In this document: piece after piece, positions 39,077 to 49,106 of the stretch | How the letters are laid out: each line of letters starts with the position of its first letter | Numbering within the stretch: the stretch's first letter is position 1 | Assembly: GCA_029863625.1 (NCBI GenBank) | Contig: JAOTUY010000008.1 | Location: 1 to 64,000 of the forward strand | Direction: 5' to 3' | Length of the DNA: 64,000 nt | DNA from: Acidimicrobiia bacterium | GTDB taxonomy: Bacteria; Actinomycetota; Acidimicrobiia; Spongiisociales; UBA4744 | Program-made: the position numbers and the translations under genes | Notes under the pieces: model-generated | What the model saw: only the letters and a program-made list of their open reading frames with translations | Told to the model about the DNA's origin: nothing | Databases searched by the model: none

Positions 39077-40575
39077 TCAGGCGCTTGCGCGATGGACTGA
39101 AGCTCGAGGACCAGCGCGGCGCGGCACTCGTTTGGGTAGCCGGTTCCCTGGTGATGTTGCTTGCCTTCTCCGCCCTGGCCGTCGATCTGGCCTGGATCTA
39201 TGTGAACTCTTCGCGTCTACAGAACGCGGCCGATTCGGCCGCCCTGGCCGGCGTCGTCAACTTACCCGGCGCCCCGGCTGTAGCCCAGAGTGACGCAGAA
39301 GATGCCGCCCAGGCCAACGGCTTTCCAGTCGGCGGCGCCAACACCGTTACCGCAAGCCCGCTCAGCGACAACAGCCTGCATGTAACGCTGACGACTGCGG
39401 TACCTACGTACTTCCTCAAGGTGCTCGGGTTCAACTCGTTCGACGTTTCGCGTGAGTCGACTGCCCAGTACGTCAAACCCGTACCCCTGGGCAGCCCCTC
39501 CAGCTGTTTTGGAATTGGCTCGCTGAGCGCCGTTACCGGTTGCACAATCAGCGCGCAGCAGAACTTTTGGGCGGCCATCAACGGCCACTACACCGCCCGC
39601 GAACACGGCGACCCCTTCGCTCCTCGGTGTGACTGGGCAAGCTCACCGGGCAATTGCACCGACAGCACTTCGGGTTCCTCTCCCTGGGACACCAACACCG
39701 ATCCTCTCAATCCGCAATTCAGAGATGACGGCTATTACTACGCAGTGGAGATCCCCTCCGGCAAAACGCAATTCACAGTCCAACTTTACGACGCGGGCTT
39801 TCGAACGGGCGGGAATCCGGGAGACACGGGCAGCCTGACCCACTCTGCCGGTGGGGGCCCGACCATGCACTATCAGCTCTTCGACTGGGATACGACTCCG
39901 CTGATCCCTTTCGACAACACAACTCTCCTTTGTTCGAGGACCATTGTTCCGAACTCATTACCAGTCAATACGTGGGTCAACCTGTGCACGATTTCCGGAG
40001 CTCCTGTCGACCCAGGTATCTACGTGTTGAAGGTGTGGGTAGACGGCAATGGAGGAGGCAACAACGGGTACGGCCTCAACGTAGTGGCATCTCCGGGAGG
40101 CGCCCCAGCCGCCCGCCTCTACGGAATCAACGACATATCGATCTTCACCAATCAGGCGTTGACGGGTACGTTGACGATTGCCGAAGTCGCCCAGGAGCAC
40201 GCCGGCAAGATCCTCGAGCTGAGTTTCTACGATCCCGGCGAAGATAATGGGGACGCCTTCATGACGGTGATGATGCCAGACGGAACGTCGGCCAGCTGTT
40301 CATGGGTGGCAAAGGACTTCAACGGCAACACAGCTGCAACGGGCGGACCGGGCACCTGCAGGATGCAGACCGCTGATGGTTCTCTTCCGTCTTCCAACAA
40401 GTCGCTCTTCAACGGTCAGTGGCTCACCGCTACCATTGATATCCCGGATGCCTACACCTGCTCAGCGAACTGCTGGTGGTCAATGTTGATCGAGCACAGT
40501 GGTACGTCGCACGATCGCACTACGTGGGCAGCGAGGATCATCGGCAATCCGGTCCGGTTGGTGCCCAGCCCATGA
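39073..40575 (+). CDS. TadG-like protein G1 with C-terminal beta-sandwich-like region
   Basis: QRGAALVWVAGSLVMLLAFSALAVDLAWIYVNSSRLQNAADSAALAGV; ATGA overlap with E1; paralogous to G2. Confidence 0.88.
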   Translation: MIRRLRDGLKLEDQRGAALVWVAGSLVMLLAFSALAVDLAWIYVNSSRLQNAADSAALAGVVNLPGAPAVAQSDAEDAAQANGFPVGGANTVTASPLSDNSLHVTLTTAVPTYFLKVLGFNSFDVSRESTAQYVKPVPLGSPSSCFGIGSLSAVTGCTISAQQNFWAAINGHYTAREHGDPFAPRCDWASSPGNCTDSTSGSSPWDTNTDPLNPQFRDDGYYYAVEIPSGKTQFTVQLYDAGFRTGGNPGDTGSLTHSAGGGPTMHYQLFDWDTTPLIPFDNTTLLCSRTIVPNSLPVNTWVNLCTISGAPVDPGIYVLKVWVDGNGGGNNGYGLNVVASPGGAPAARLYGINDISIFTNQALTGTLTIAEVAQEHAGKILELSFYDPGEDNGDAFMTVMMPDGTSASCSWVAKDFNGNTAATGGPGTCRMQTADGSLPSSNKSLFNGQWLTATIDIPDAYTCSANCWWSMLIEHSGTSHDRTTWAARIIGNPVRLVPSP

Positions 40576-41132
40576 GCCGAGTCCTCCACCGTGACCGCGG
40601 GGCCGCCGCAGTCGAGACCTCGCTGATCATCGGGCTCCTCGTGCTCATCGCGTTGGGTTCTGCCGAATGGGGCTTTGGGCTCAAGGATTGGCTGAGCATC
40701 ACCGCCGGGACGCGCGAAGGTGCCCGAGTTGGGGCGTCAGCGGGCAACACCGTTGGAGCCGATTGCGTGATTCTCGAGGCGACGGCCGGCGCCGTGCGAA
40801 ACATCAACGGCGCAGTTCTCGAAGTCTGGGTCTTTAAATCAGATACCTCAGGAGGGATCGGCCTCAAGCAGGCATACCGGCCGGCCCTCCCTACCGAGCC
40901 TTCTCTCGTCTGCAGTTCTGGAAGCTGGTTTGTTATCGAAAACTCGTGGCCCGCAAGCGCCAGGATCAATTCTGGGGCAGTGCGCGACTGGCTTGGCGTG
41001 AGGGTCGTCTTTGACCATGACTGGCTGACCGGGTTCATGTGGTTCTCCGGATCGGTGTGCAACCGGGGATTGTCGGGCACCTGTTGGCACTCCGATACGG
41101 TGATGCGCATCGAACCCGACCCCAATCCGTAG
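40572..41132 (+). CDS. TadE-like pseudopilin E2
   Basis: RGAAAVETSLIIGLLVLIALGSAEWGFGLKDWLSITAGTREGARVGAS; ATGA overlap with G1. Confidence 0.88.
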   Translation: MSRVLHRDRGAAAVETSLIIGLLVLIALGSAEWGFGLKDWLSITAGTREGARVGASAGNTVGADCVILEATAGAVRNINGAVLEVWVFKSDTSGGIGLKQAYRPALPTEPSLVCSSGSWFVIENSWPASARINSGAVRDWLGVRVVFDHDWLTGFMWFSGSVCNRGLSGTCWHSDTVMRIEPDPNP

Positions 41133-41283
41133 CTTCTCCGGATCGTTCCTCATTGACTTAGCTCCCAACCGTGATCACTTTCTGCTGGGTGCCACTACCC
41201 AACTTTCCATTAAGTAAATCAGGGATTCTGCCGATGATCGGTAGAAGTTCGGGTGATGCGCGTCGCGCATTGGGAGCGGCTAT

Positions 41284-41841
41284 ATGCCGAGCAATTCGAA
41301 ACAACGCAATGAGCGGGGAGCAACGATTGTCGAATTCGCGGTCGTCTTTCCGCTCATCATCGTCCTGGTCATGGGGATTGCCGAGTTCAGCCTGGCCTTC
41401 AAGGACTGGTTGACCATCAGCCACGCCAGCCGCGAAGGCGCCCGGGCGGGCGCTACCGGCGCCAACGACATCACAGCCGATATCCAGGTCCTCAAGGCCA
41501 TCGAGGAGGCAATCAGCGGCGGTGACCTACAGTCCATTGACAACGTAGTGGTCTCCAACCCGGACTCACCATTTGAATCAACGACCTATACCTACACCGG
41601 GCTCCTGCCCTGCGCCTGGGCGCCCTGCCCCGATCCCTACGCCGGTGCTCCCCCCCTCTACGCCCCTCCCTATGCTGAACCCAATTACGTCCCCGAGGAC
41701 CGCGACGTGACCGCACCCATCCCGGGTCGGATCAAGGTCTCGATCACGCTGACCCATGAATGGTTTACAGGCCTCTTCACTAACACGTCCACCTGGACGG
41801 CCGACACGATCATGCGTCTGGAACCGAGGGTGTTCTCATGA
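41284..41841 (+). CDS. TadE-like pseudopilin E3
   Basis: RGATIVEFAVVFPLIIVLVMGIAEFSLAFKDWLTISHASREGARAGATG. Confidence 0.9.
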   Translation: MPSNSKQRNERGATIVEFAVVFPLIIVLVMGIAEFSLAFKDWLTISHASREGARAGATGANDITADIQVLKAIEEAISGGDLQSIDNVVVSNPDSPFESTTYTYTGLLPCAWAPCPDPYAGAPPLYAPPYAEPNYVPEDRDVTAPIPGRIKVSITLTHEWFTGLFTNTSTWTADTIMRLEPRVFS

Positions 41842-42440
41842 GGAAGCGACCCTGGTTCTCCCTGCGGCGCCGGGCTCAATCAGAACGCGGGGCCAGCCTC
41901 GTCGAAGCAGCGCTCGTCGTCCCATTGCTCATCCTGCTTGCCTTTGGGGCCGCGGAATTCGGTTTCGTGTTTCTGGATTTCCTCAACGTAGCGAGCGCCG
42001 CCCGGGAAGGCGCCCGCGTGGGTAGCGCGGTTGGCGATGCAATTGACGCCGACACGCTCATGCTCAACGCCATCGCCGAGGCGACGGCCGACCTCGACAA
42101 CTCAACGATCGAAGCAATCTGGATCTTCGAAACAAAGGCGAATGGCGATCCGGTCGACAACTGCGTGGTCGACAGCACTCTCAACTACTTCACGTGTGTC
42201 GGTCCGACCAACAACACCAACATCTACGACTCCTCGGGCAATTTGCTCATCGGGTCCTGGAACTCGACCGGCCGCAGAGTGACCGTCGGGCTGAATTGCC
42301 CTCTCACACCCGCCGAGTGCCCCGACCGCCTCGGGGTCAGGGTGGTCTTCACTCACCAGTACATCACCGGCTTTCTCTCGTTTCCGACCGGACCATTCTC
42401 AGAGGACGCGGTGTTCCAGCTCGAGCCGGACGTTGACTGA
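41838..42440 (+). CDS. TadE-like pseudopilin E4
   Basis: RGASLVEAALVVPLLILLAFGAAEFGFVFLDFLNVASAAREGARVGSA; ATGA overlap with E3. Confidence 0.9.
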   Translation: MRKRPWFSLRRRAQSERGASLVEAALVVPLLILLAFGAAEFGFVFLDFLNVASAAREGARVGSAVGDAIDADTLMLNAIAEATADLDNSTIEAIWIFETKANGDPVDNCVVDSTLNYFTCVGPTNNTNIYDSSGNLLIGSWNSTGRRVTVGLNCPLTPAECPDRLGVRVVFTHQYITGFLSFPTGPFSEDAVFQLEPDVD

Positions 42441-42452
42441 AAGGGCGGCGGA

Positions 42453-43985
42453 GTGATAGCGAAACGACGGATCCAGCCGGATGACGAAAAGGGCGCCATC
42501 CTGCCATTCGTGGCCCTCGTGCTGGTTCTGCTCCTCGGGTTGGCCTCTTTCGCGGTCGACCTCGGATGGTTCTACCTGAATTCAACGCGGATCCAACGAG
42601 CGGCCGAGTCGGCCGCTCTGGCCGGCGTTATTCACATGCCGCAGGCTTTCGCCGCGAAAGCCGAGCCGACCGCACTTCAAGTGGCCGCCACCAACGGCTA
42701 CGTCGACGGCGTCGACGGCGCCTCGATTACGGTCAGCGATGGGCTCACCTGGAGCGAGCCGAATCAGCTCGAAGTGGAGATCAGCGACACCGTTGACACC
42801 TTCCTCCTCAGGGTGCTCGGACGGCAAGACCAAACGATCACTCGCAGCGCCGTGGCCGAGTACGTCCCTCCCCTCCCGTTGGGAAGCCCCGAGTCACAAT
42901 TCGGCAATAGCTGCGACCCCAACGAACCCGGCTGCACGGGCCAGGTGAACTTCTGGGCCAATATTCACGGCAAGTACACCGACACCCGAATGGGTGACGC
43001 TTACTCGTCCTATTGCGAGGACGGAACCGGGAGCGGCAATGCTTCGTGCAACCAGAACGTCTCGTGGCGGAACCCCGCTACCAGTACTCGCGGCGCCGGG
43101 TATCTCTACGGGATCGAGGCAACCGCCGGCAACCCGTTTGCGATCGAGTTTCTCGATATCGTCCATCACAACACCTACCTTGGTGCCACCACCAACGACA
43201 ACTGGCGAACCGGTGATCGCGGTTGCGAAGCCTGGGGTGACAGCACCATCAACTGCGGCCAGACCGTGCGCACCAGGTTGTACTTACCGGATCCCGCGCC
43301 GCTGAATCTCACCGGCAACGTGCTGCTGTGCGAGAAGATCTGGAACCCGGCACCTCAGATTCCAGAAAGCGATCCTTACGTGTGGGAGGCACCTTGGTGC
43401 GCCCAGGGGGCGCCCGCCGACGGGGTGTACGTGCTCCAGATCGAGGCTCTCGATCCGCCGCCCGCCCGCCCCGGTTGGTCGGGACTCAACCGGTATTCGG
43501 TTCGGGCCACCGGCGGCGCCCGCCTCTACGGACTCGGCGACATGTCGCTCTACAACAACGCCACGAGCACGACCAGCGACTTCTACATGGCCGAGGTGAG
43601 CGACATCTACTCCGGGAAGACCTTCGTCCTGGAACTGTACGACCCGGGTGAAGCGAACCCGGGTGGCTACGTGGAAATCAAGGCTCCGAACGGACCGGGA
43701 TCATGGGTCACCTACCCCAGCTGCACGATGCGAGTCCGGACCAGCGAGGCCGCCCCATGGGGGTCGGCGAGCACCCTGGCTCCCTGCCGATTCTTCGCCA
43801 ACAACAATGGCGGACCCAACGATTACAACGGCGACTGGATAAAGCTCGAGATGAATCTGAGTAGCTACGTCTGTGGCGCCGACTGTTGGTGGAAGCTCAA
43901 CTATGACTACTCCGGCGCCACGGTGAACGACACAACCACCTGGAAGGCCTATATCGTCGGCAATCCGGTGCACCTCCTCAAGTAG
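42453..43985 (+). CDS. TadG-like protein G2 with C-terminal beta-sandwich-like region
   Basis: KGAILPFVALVLVLLLGLASFAVDLGWFYLNSTRIQRAAESAALAGVIHMP; paralogous to G1. Confidence 0.88.
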   Translation: MIAKRRIQPDDEKGAILPFVALVLVLLLGLASFAVDLGWFYLNSTRIQRAAESAALAGVIHMPQAFAAKAEPTALQVAATNGYVDGVDGASITVSDGLTWSEPNQLEVEISDTVDTFLLRVLGRQDQTITRSAVAEYVPPLPLGSPESQFGNSCDPNEPGCTGQVNFWANIHGKYTDTRMGDAYSSYCEDGTGSGNASCNQNVSWRNPATSTRGAGYLYGIEATAGNPFAIEFLDIVHHNTYLGATTNDNWRTGDRGCEAWGDSTINCGQTVRTRLYLPDPAPLNLTGNVLLCEKIWNPAPQIPESDPYVWEAPWCAQGAPADGVYVLQIEALDPPPARPGWSGLNRYSVRATGGARLYGLGDMSLYNNATSTTSDFYMAEVSDIYSGKTFVLELYDPGEANPGGYVEIKAPNGPGSWVTYPSCTMRVRTSEAAPWGSASTLAPCRFFANNNGGPNDYNGDWIKLEMNLSSYVCGADCWWKLNYDYSGATVNDTTTWKAYIVGNPVHLLK

Positions 43986-44169
43986 AGACCGGGCAGCCCT
44001 TTTCAACGTGCTCCGGGTGGTGGCGGCCATGACCTGTCGAGCTCAAATACCTTGTCAAGTTTTTCGTCATGCCTCCGATATCGATGAGAGTGGTATTCCC
44101 ACCACTCTGCCGGGCGGGGAGGCCTGATCGGACATCCGTCGTGGGTGACCGAACGAGCTGAGGAGTGAC

Positions 44170-44619
44170 ATGAGGTCTGGAACTTCCAAACGACCCGGCC
44201 GTTTCTTCTCGCACGACCGCGGCGCAGCCCTCATGGAAGCAGCGCTGGTCATGCCTCTAATGCTGATGCTCACCGTCGGCGTGTGGACCACGGCCCGGGC
44301 CTGGAATGTGCACAGCACACTCGATCACGCCGCACGTGAAGCCGCCCGCTACGGGGCAACCGAGGTCCCTTGGGACGCAACGTCTGCCCCCAAGGTAAGA
44401 GCCGTTGCCGACCAGGAACTGCAGGCGTCGGCCATTGCTCCGGCCGATGTGACCACCGTCTGTATTGGCCGGGGCAGCGCGCCGTGCGGTCTCGGGGCTA
44501 TCCCCGATGTCGATCAGGTGGCGGTGCAATTGAGCTGGGACAACTACCAGATGGACTTCATCTTCTTCTCCGTCACGGTTGACCTCAGGGCGTCGGCGGT
44601 GTCCCGCTGGGAGGGTTGA
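44170..44619 (+). CDS. TadE-like pseudopilin E5
   Basis: RGAALMEAALVMPLMLMLTVGVWTTARAWNVHSTLDHAAREAARYGATE. Confidence 0.9.
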   Translation: MRSGTSKRPGRFFSHDRGAALMEAALVMPLMLMLTVGVWTTARAWNVHSTLDHAAREAARYGATEVPWDATSAPKVRAVADQELQASAIAPADVTTVCIGRGSAPCGLGAIPDVDQVAVQLSWDNYQMDFIFFSVTVDLRASAVSRWEG

Positions 44620-44620
44620 C

Positions 44621-45946
44621 GTGAGGCGAATGAGGCCTTGGGGTCGAGAGGATCGTGGCTTCAGCGCTATTTGGACGGCTATTACCGCCTTCTTCGTGGT
44701 CGGGGTAGCGGCCCTGGCGGTGGATGTGTCGGGTTTCTACCGGGAGGCAACGTTCGAGCAATCGGCGGCCGACATGACGTGCCTGGCCGGGGTGCGGGAT
44801 CTCCCGCAATCACCGAGTGAGGCCCTTGATCATGCGGTGGCCATTGCCAGGCAAAACTGGTCCGAGATGGCGGCCGCACCGGCCACAATTGATTTGGCCG
44901 CCAAGACGGCCACGCTGGACAACGGCAACGGTGACGTCGTAACCATCGTCGCCGGATACGGGGGCGACCACACCAAGATGAGCGTCACGGTTACACAACG
45001 GGCGGCGACAAGTTTCGGAAGCGTTCTCGGCGTCGCCAATGCCCAGATCACCCAGCAGGCATACTGCAAAGTGCAAGGCCTGAAGCTCGGCGACCTCCCG
45101 TTCGGAGCCATCCCAGGTGGAAGCTTCGATGGAGAGCTCCAGACGGGCAGCCTGTGCGCCAATGGCAACTGCCGTCCCTTGGAGCTTCCTCGCGAGGACG
45201 GCACGGGCGCCGGCGTCTGGTTCATACGCAACGTCGCCATCGGTGGCCAAGTGCAACTTCTGCCCGTCAAAGCGCCGATTGCACCGGCCTCGCTCACCAC
45301 GTGTGTTCCGTTCTCCGGCCCATGCACCATCGTCAACCAGGACCAGGGTGTCTCGACGGGCCAGCTCTCTGATGGCATCGCAAGAGGCAGCGGCGCCGCC
45401 GGAGTCAGTGGGCGTTTCGAAAACCCAACAACGACATCGGTCTTCACCAGTCTGGCCGGCCGCATTCTCGATGGCGATACTCCCGAGGAAATCCTCGATC
45501 CCGACTACCCCGCCTTCTCGGGGGTGACCGGGGTACCTCTCGGCAGTCTCGCACAGCCACCCGGATGGGATACCGACCTGCACGGCATGTGGCCGCCTGT
45601 CGATCTTGACAGCAACTTCTACTACAACGGGACCATCGCCAAGTGCGATTCACCACGCCTGGGTCGCATCCCGATCATCGCCCAGGTCGACTGGGGACCC
45701 GGACAGGTGCTGAACCTCCCGGGTGGCAACAGCGATCCGGTGAAGGTTATCGGCTTTTACCTCATCGCACTCGTCGATCCGAATGAGTCAACCGATTTCC
45801 TGAACCCGTCCGACGCTCTCAAGAACCTGTCGGGTAAGGTGCTCTGGCTCGGACCGGATGCCAGTTGCAGTGGGACCGGCGGCCAGGTGAAGCCCTACCA
45901 GCCCGGAGATGTCAAAGTCCTACGCCTGGTCGACCAGAACGCCTGA
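44621..45946 (+). CDS. TadG-like protein G3
   Basis: DRGFSAIWTAITAFFVVGVAALAVDVSGFYREATFEQSAADMTCLAGVRDLP; start MRRMRPWG taken from GTG near 44621; ORF track extends to 44579. Confidence 0.82.
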   Translation: MRRMRPWGREDRGFSAIWTAITAFFVVGVAALAVDVSGFYREATFEQSAADMTCLAGVRDLPQSPSEALDHAVAIARQNWSEMAAAPATIDLAAKTATLDNGNGDVVTIVAGYGGDHTKMSVTVTQRAATSFGSVLGVANAQITQQAYCKVQGLKLGDLPFGAIPGGSFDGELQTGSLCANGNCRPLELPREDGTGAGVWFIRNVAIGGQVQLLPVKAPIAPASLTTCVPFSGPCTIVNQDQGVSTGQLSDGIARGSGAAGVSGRFENPTTTSVFTSLAGRILDGDTPEEILDPDYPAFSGVTGVPLGSLAQPPGWDTDLHGMWPPVDLDSNFYYNGTIAKCDSPRLGRIPIIAQVDWGPGQVLNLPGGNSDPVKVIGFYLIALVDPNESTDFLNPSDALKNLSGKVLWLGPDASCSGTGGQVKPYQPGDVKVLRLVDQNA

Positions 45947-46164
45947 GGGCAACCTGAGCCGAGACATCCGACCGAGTGTGAGTTGACTAGCCCGATCACG
46001 CCGACAAGATCCCTCATTCCCAACCAACGCCAACAGCGTTAGTATTGCCACAGAAAGTGTTGACTGGACGAGGCTAATAGACCACAGGGCCAGGATGCGA
46101 CGGGGCATGCGTAGGTAACGGCTACGCACGACAGTAAGCATCCAGCCGGGGAGGCGTTTCGGCG

Positions 46165-46668
46165 ATGGTGCGTTGGGGGAATTGCGCGAATGATGAACGA
46201 GGCGCGTCACTCATTGAGTTTGCCCTTGTGATGCCTCTGCTGTTGCTCATCCTGTTTGGCATCGCTGAAGTCGGCCGCTTCGTGGCCGTCAAAGAGGCCG
46301 TCAACACGGCGAGCCGCGAGGCCTCCCGATATGGTTCTGCTATCGGAACCAGCCCAACGGCCATCCCGCCTGCCCCCCGGTATGCCGACTGTGACGGAAT
46401 CAGGGAAGCAGCCCGCGAAGTGGCCATCATCGTCACCTTCGCCGATGCCGACATCACCATCAACTACGACGACGGCACTACCGGCAACATCATCGAAACT
46501 TGCCCGGTTGGCATGCAGGCCAATCCGGACAACATCGGCTTCGGTGACCGAATCGAGGTGACGGTAACCTCGACCTTCACCTCGAATATTCCATTCATTG
46601 GCCGGTTTTTGGAAACCATCACCGTAACGTCGACCGACCGGCGCTCAATTTTCGAGGGTTCGTTATGA
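46165..46668 (+). CDS. TadE-like pseudopilin E6
   Basis: RGASLIEFALVMPLLLLILFGIAEVGRFVAVKEAVNTASREASRYGSA. Confidence 0.9.
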   Translation: MVRWGNCANDERGASLIEFALVMPLLLLILFGIAEVGRFVAVKEAVNTASREASRYGSAIGTSPTAIPPAPRYADCDGIREAAREVAIIVTFADADITINYDDGTTGNIIETCPVGMQANPDNIGFGDRIEVTVTSTFTSNIPFIGRFLETITVTSTDRRSIFEGSL

Positions 46669-47087
46669 ACCTGCGTACAGGAGAAAAGGGGGCCGCGCTG
46701 GTCGAGATGGCCCTGGTGCTGCCTCTGCTCCTCCTGTTGGTTTTCGGGCTCACAGACTTGGCCCGGGCACTCTTCACCAACATCACCGTTGTGGAGGCAG
46801 CCCAGGAAGGCGCTCTTTACGCGTCGTACTTCCCGGACGTACCCACCGATATCCAGCAGCGAGCCGTGGACAGCGTTGACGATATCGTAATCGCACCAAC
46901 CGACGTCACGGCCGTGGTTGACCTGGCAAGTTGTACGGCGACGATCACGGTGGATCACGACTACCCGCTGATGACCCCGGTCGGCAAAGCGTTCCTCGGA
47001 GACACGGTCACGCTGTCGCACACTGTGACCTCAACGATTTTCGCCGGCGGTTGTGTGCCGTCGACAACAACGACCACGGGCCCGTGA
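46665..47087 (+). CDS. TadE-like pseudopilin E7
   Basis: KGAALVEMALVLPLLLLLVFGLTDLARALFTNITVVEAAQEGALYAS; ATGA overlap with E6. Confidence 0.9.
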   Translation: MNLRTGEKGAALVEMALVLPLLLLLVFGLTDLARALFTNITVVEAAQEGALYASYFPDVPTDIQQRAVDSVDDIVIAPTDVTAVVDLASCTATITVDHDYPLMTPVGKAFLGDTVTLSHTVTSTIFAGGCVPSTTTTTGP

Positions 47088-47145
47088 AGTTGATCGACAC
47101 GAATTACAGACCCTCGAACTATCGGAAAGCAGGAACGGAGGAGCA

Positions 47146-48342
47146 ATGAGGTGGTTCACCAGAGACGACAGTGGCGCAGTGTTGGTCGTCGTCGCCCTCG
47201 CCATGCTCCTTTTGTTGGGAGTCGCCGCGCTCAGCCTCGACGGAGGCCGGGGGCTCAACGAGGAGCGCGACTCCCAGAACGTTGCCGACCAAGCATCCCT
47301 GGCCGCAGCCTGGGCCGCGTGTAACGGACGCGACCCCCAGGCTGCCGGACTGGCTTCTGCAGCCGCAAATGGATTCAACAATGATGGCATCACAAACACA
47401 GTGACCATCACCGACCTGGGCAACGGTCGATTCGAAGCAGTTGTCGCATCGATCATCGAAGGGACTTTCTCGAAAACAGTCGGCGCCGATACGATCACGG
47501 CCCGGTCGCAAGCAGTCGCCACCTGTGACATCACAACGGGGCTCGGCGGTTTTGCGCTGTTCTCGGGTTCCACCAGCTGCGGACCCGTCGATCTCGATCT
47601 CACCGGATCGTCGCAAACCATCGAAGGCGGAATCCACTCAAATGACCAGCTGAAGATCAATGGCAATGTCGCATCGCCAAGCAAGATCTACGGACCGGTC
47701 ACGGCCGTGGCGTCGGTGGCCTACAACGGCGTGCTCTTCTTCGACACCCCCGGAGACACGACGGAATCGACCCCCGGGACGAACCCGACCCAGGGGGTGA
47801 ATGTGCGACCCTATCCGGCCGATTTCAAGATTGCTGCCTACGCTCCGCCACAAGGCGCTGCCGCCTTCGCTGCCTACTTTCCTTTCTCCACCGACCAGAG
47901 CTGGTCGAACGTGGTTATCGCTCCGGGCGTCTACTACGTTGATGGTGACGTCGACCTGCACGATGTGAGTGGTGAGCACGTCACCATCGTGGCGACCGGC
48001 CAGATCTCCTTGACCGGGACCAACCTGGTCAACACCATCACTGTTGATACCGACCCCCTCTACGGCCCCTACGACCCCAGCGGGCTTGCCCTCTTCAGCA
48101 CGTACCAGAACAGTATTGAGTCGTGTAACCGAAATGCGATCAAATGGTCGGGATCCGCTCACATCTGGGGTGGCATCCAGTATGCACCGTTCGGCAATAT
48201 CGATATGAGCGGGGCAGACAACTCGACGTTCCAGGGCAGCATCATCGCCTACAACATCAATCTGAGCGGTGCGGAGATGAACATCAGCTACAACGACGAG
48301 TTCGAGGGTACTCCGAGCACGGTGATCAACCTGGAGGAATAG
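47146..48342 (+). CDS. TadG-like protein G4 with beta-repeat-type C-terminal region
   Basis: SGAVLVVVALAMLLLLGVAALSLDGGRGLNEERDSQNVADQASLAAAWAACNG; SSQTIEGGIHSNDQLKINGNVASPSKIYGPVTA. Confidence 0.85.
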   Translation: MRWFTRDDSGAVLVVVALAMLLLLGVAALSLDGGRGLNEERDSQNVADQASLAAAWAACNGRDPQAAGLASAAANGFNNDGITNTVTITDLGNGRFEAVVASIIEGTFSKTVGADTITARSQAVATCDITTGLGGFALFSGSTSCGPVDLDLTGSSQTIEGGIHSNDQLKINGNVASPSKIYGPVTAVASVAYNGVLFFDTPGDTTESTPGTNPTQGVNVRPYPADFKIAAYAPPQGAAAFAAYFPFSTDQSWSNVVIAPGVYYVDGDVDLHDVSGEHVTIVATGQISLTGTNLVNTITVDTDPLYGPYDPSGLALFSTYQNSIESCNRNAIKWSGSAHIWGGIQYAPFGNIDMSGADNSTFQGSIIAYNINLSGAEMNISYNDEFEGTPSTVINLEE

Positions 48343-48596
48343 CCGTTCGACGGCTCGGCGGCTGCAGGAAGCCTACCGCCGCTCGCACGTGATACGACCT
48401 CCGCCCGCTGGCTGATGTCGCTGAAAACTCCTCATCGTGGCTGGGAAATCTGCCGATACTTCACACAGGTTGTTTCCGTCACGGAGAGTGCAGGTTTGTC
48501 TCCTTTTCGACCACTCTGTGCGGTATTGTTCGCTGTGGGCAAACGAATCGCGATGGTCGGCATCGCGGGGGCGGTTCAGTGTTCTGAGAGGCAGCG

Positions 48597-49106
48597 ATGA
48601 TGCGAGCACGATCGTTCGGGCGGCTGCCACGCGAGGAGCGCGGCGCAGCGCTGGTCGAAGCGGCCCTGGTCCTCCCGATGCTGTTGATGCTTACGTTTGG
48701 CATATGGACAACCGCCCGCGCCTGGAACGTCCACAACGTCCTCGATCACGCTGCCCGGGAGGCCGCCCGATACGCCGCAACCACCCCCGATTCCCTAGCC
48801 GTTCTCGACCCCATCGCCCGTGGCGAGATTCTGGCCGCCAGCATCCCGTGGAGCGACATCTCCGGTTGTTCGTCCATCATCGAAAGCGGCACCCCTCTCG
48901 AGAGCGCCACAGCCGGAGCCGGTATCACCGTCCCGGACACTTCCCCCGCCGTGTGCATTAGCCTCGGCCAGGCTCCCGGCGAGGACCCCACGACGGATGA
49001 CCGGGCCCAAATCAGGTTGACCATGCAGGACTACCGCCTCGACTTCATCCTGTTCTCGTTGGAGGTCGACCTCACCGCACAAGCTGTTTCGAGGCTCGAA
49101 CCGTGA
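48597..49106 (+). CDS. TadE-like pseudopilin E8
   Basis: RGAALVEAALVLPMLLMLTFGIWTTARAWNVHNVLDHAAREAARYAATT, close paralogue of E5. Confidence 0.9.
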   Translation: MMRARSFGRLPREERGAALVEAALVLPMLLMLTFGIWTTARAWNVHNVLDHAAREAARYAATTPDSLAVLDPIARGEILAASIPWSDISGCSSIIESGTPLESATAGAGITVPDTSPAVCISLGQAPGEDPTTDDRAQIRLTMQDYRLDFILFSLEVDLTAQAVSRLEP

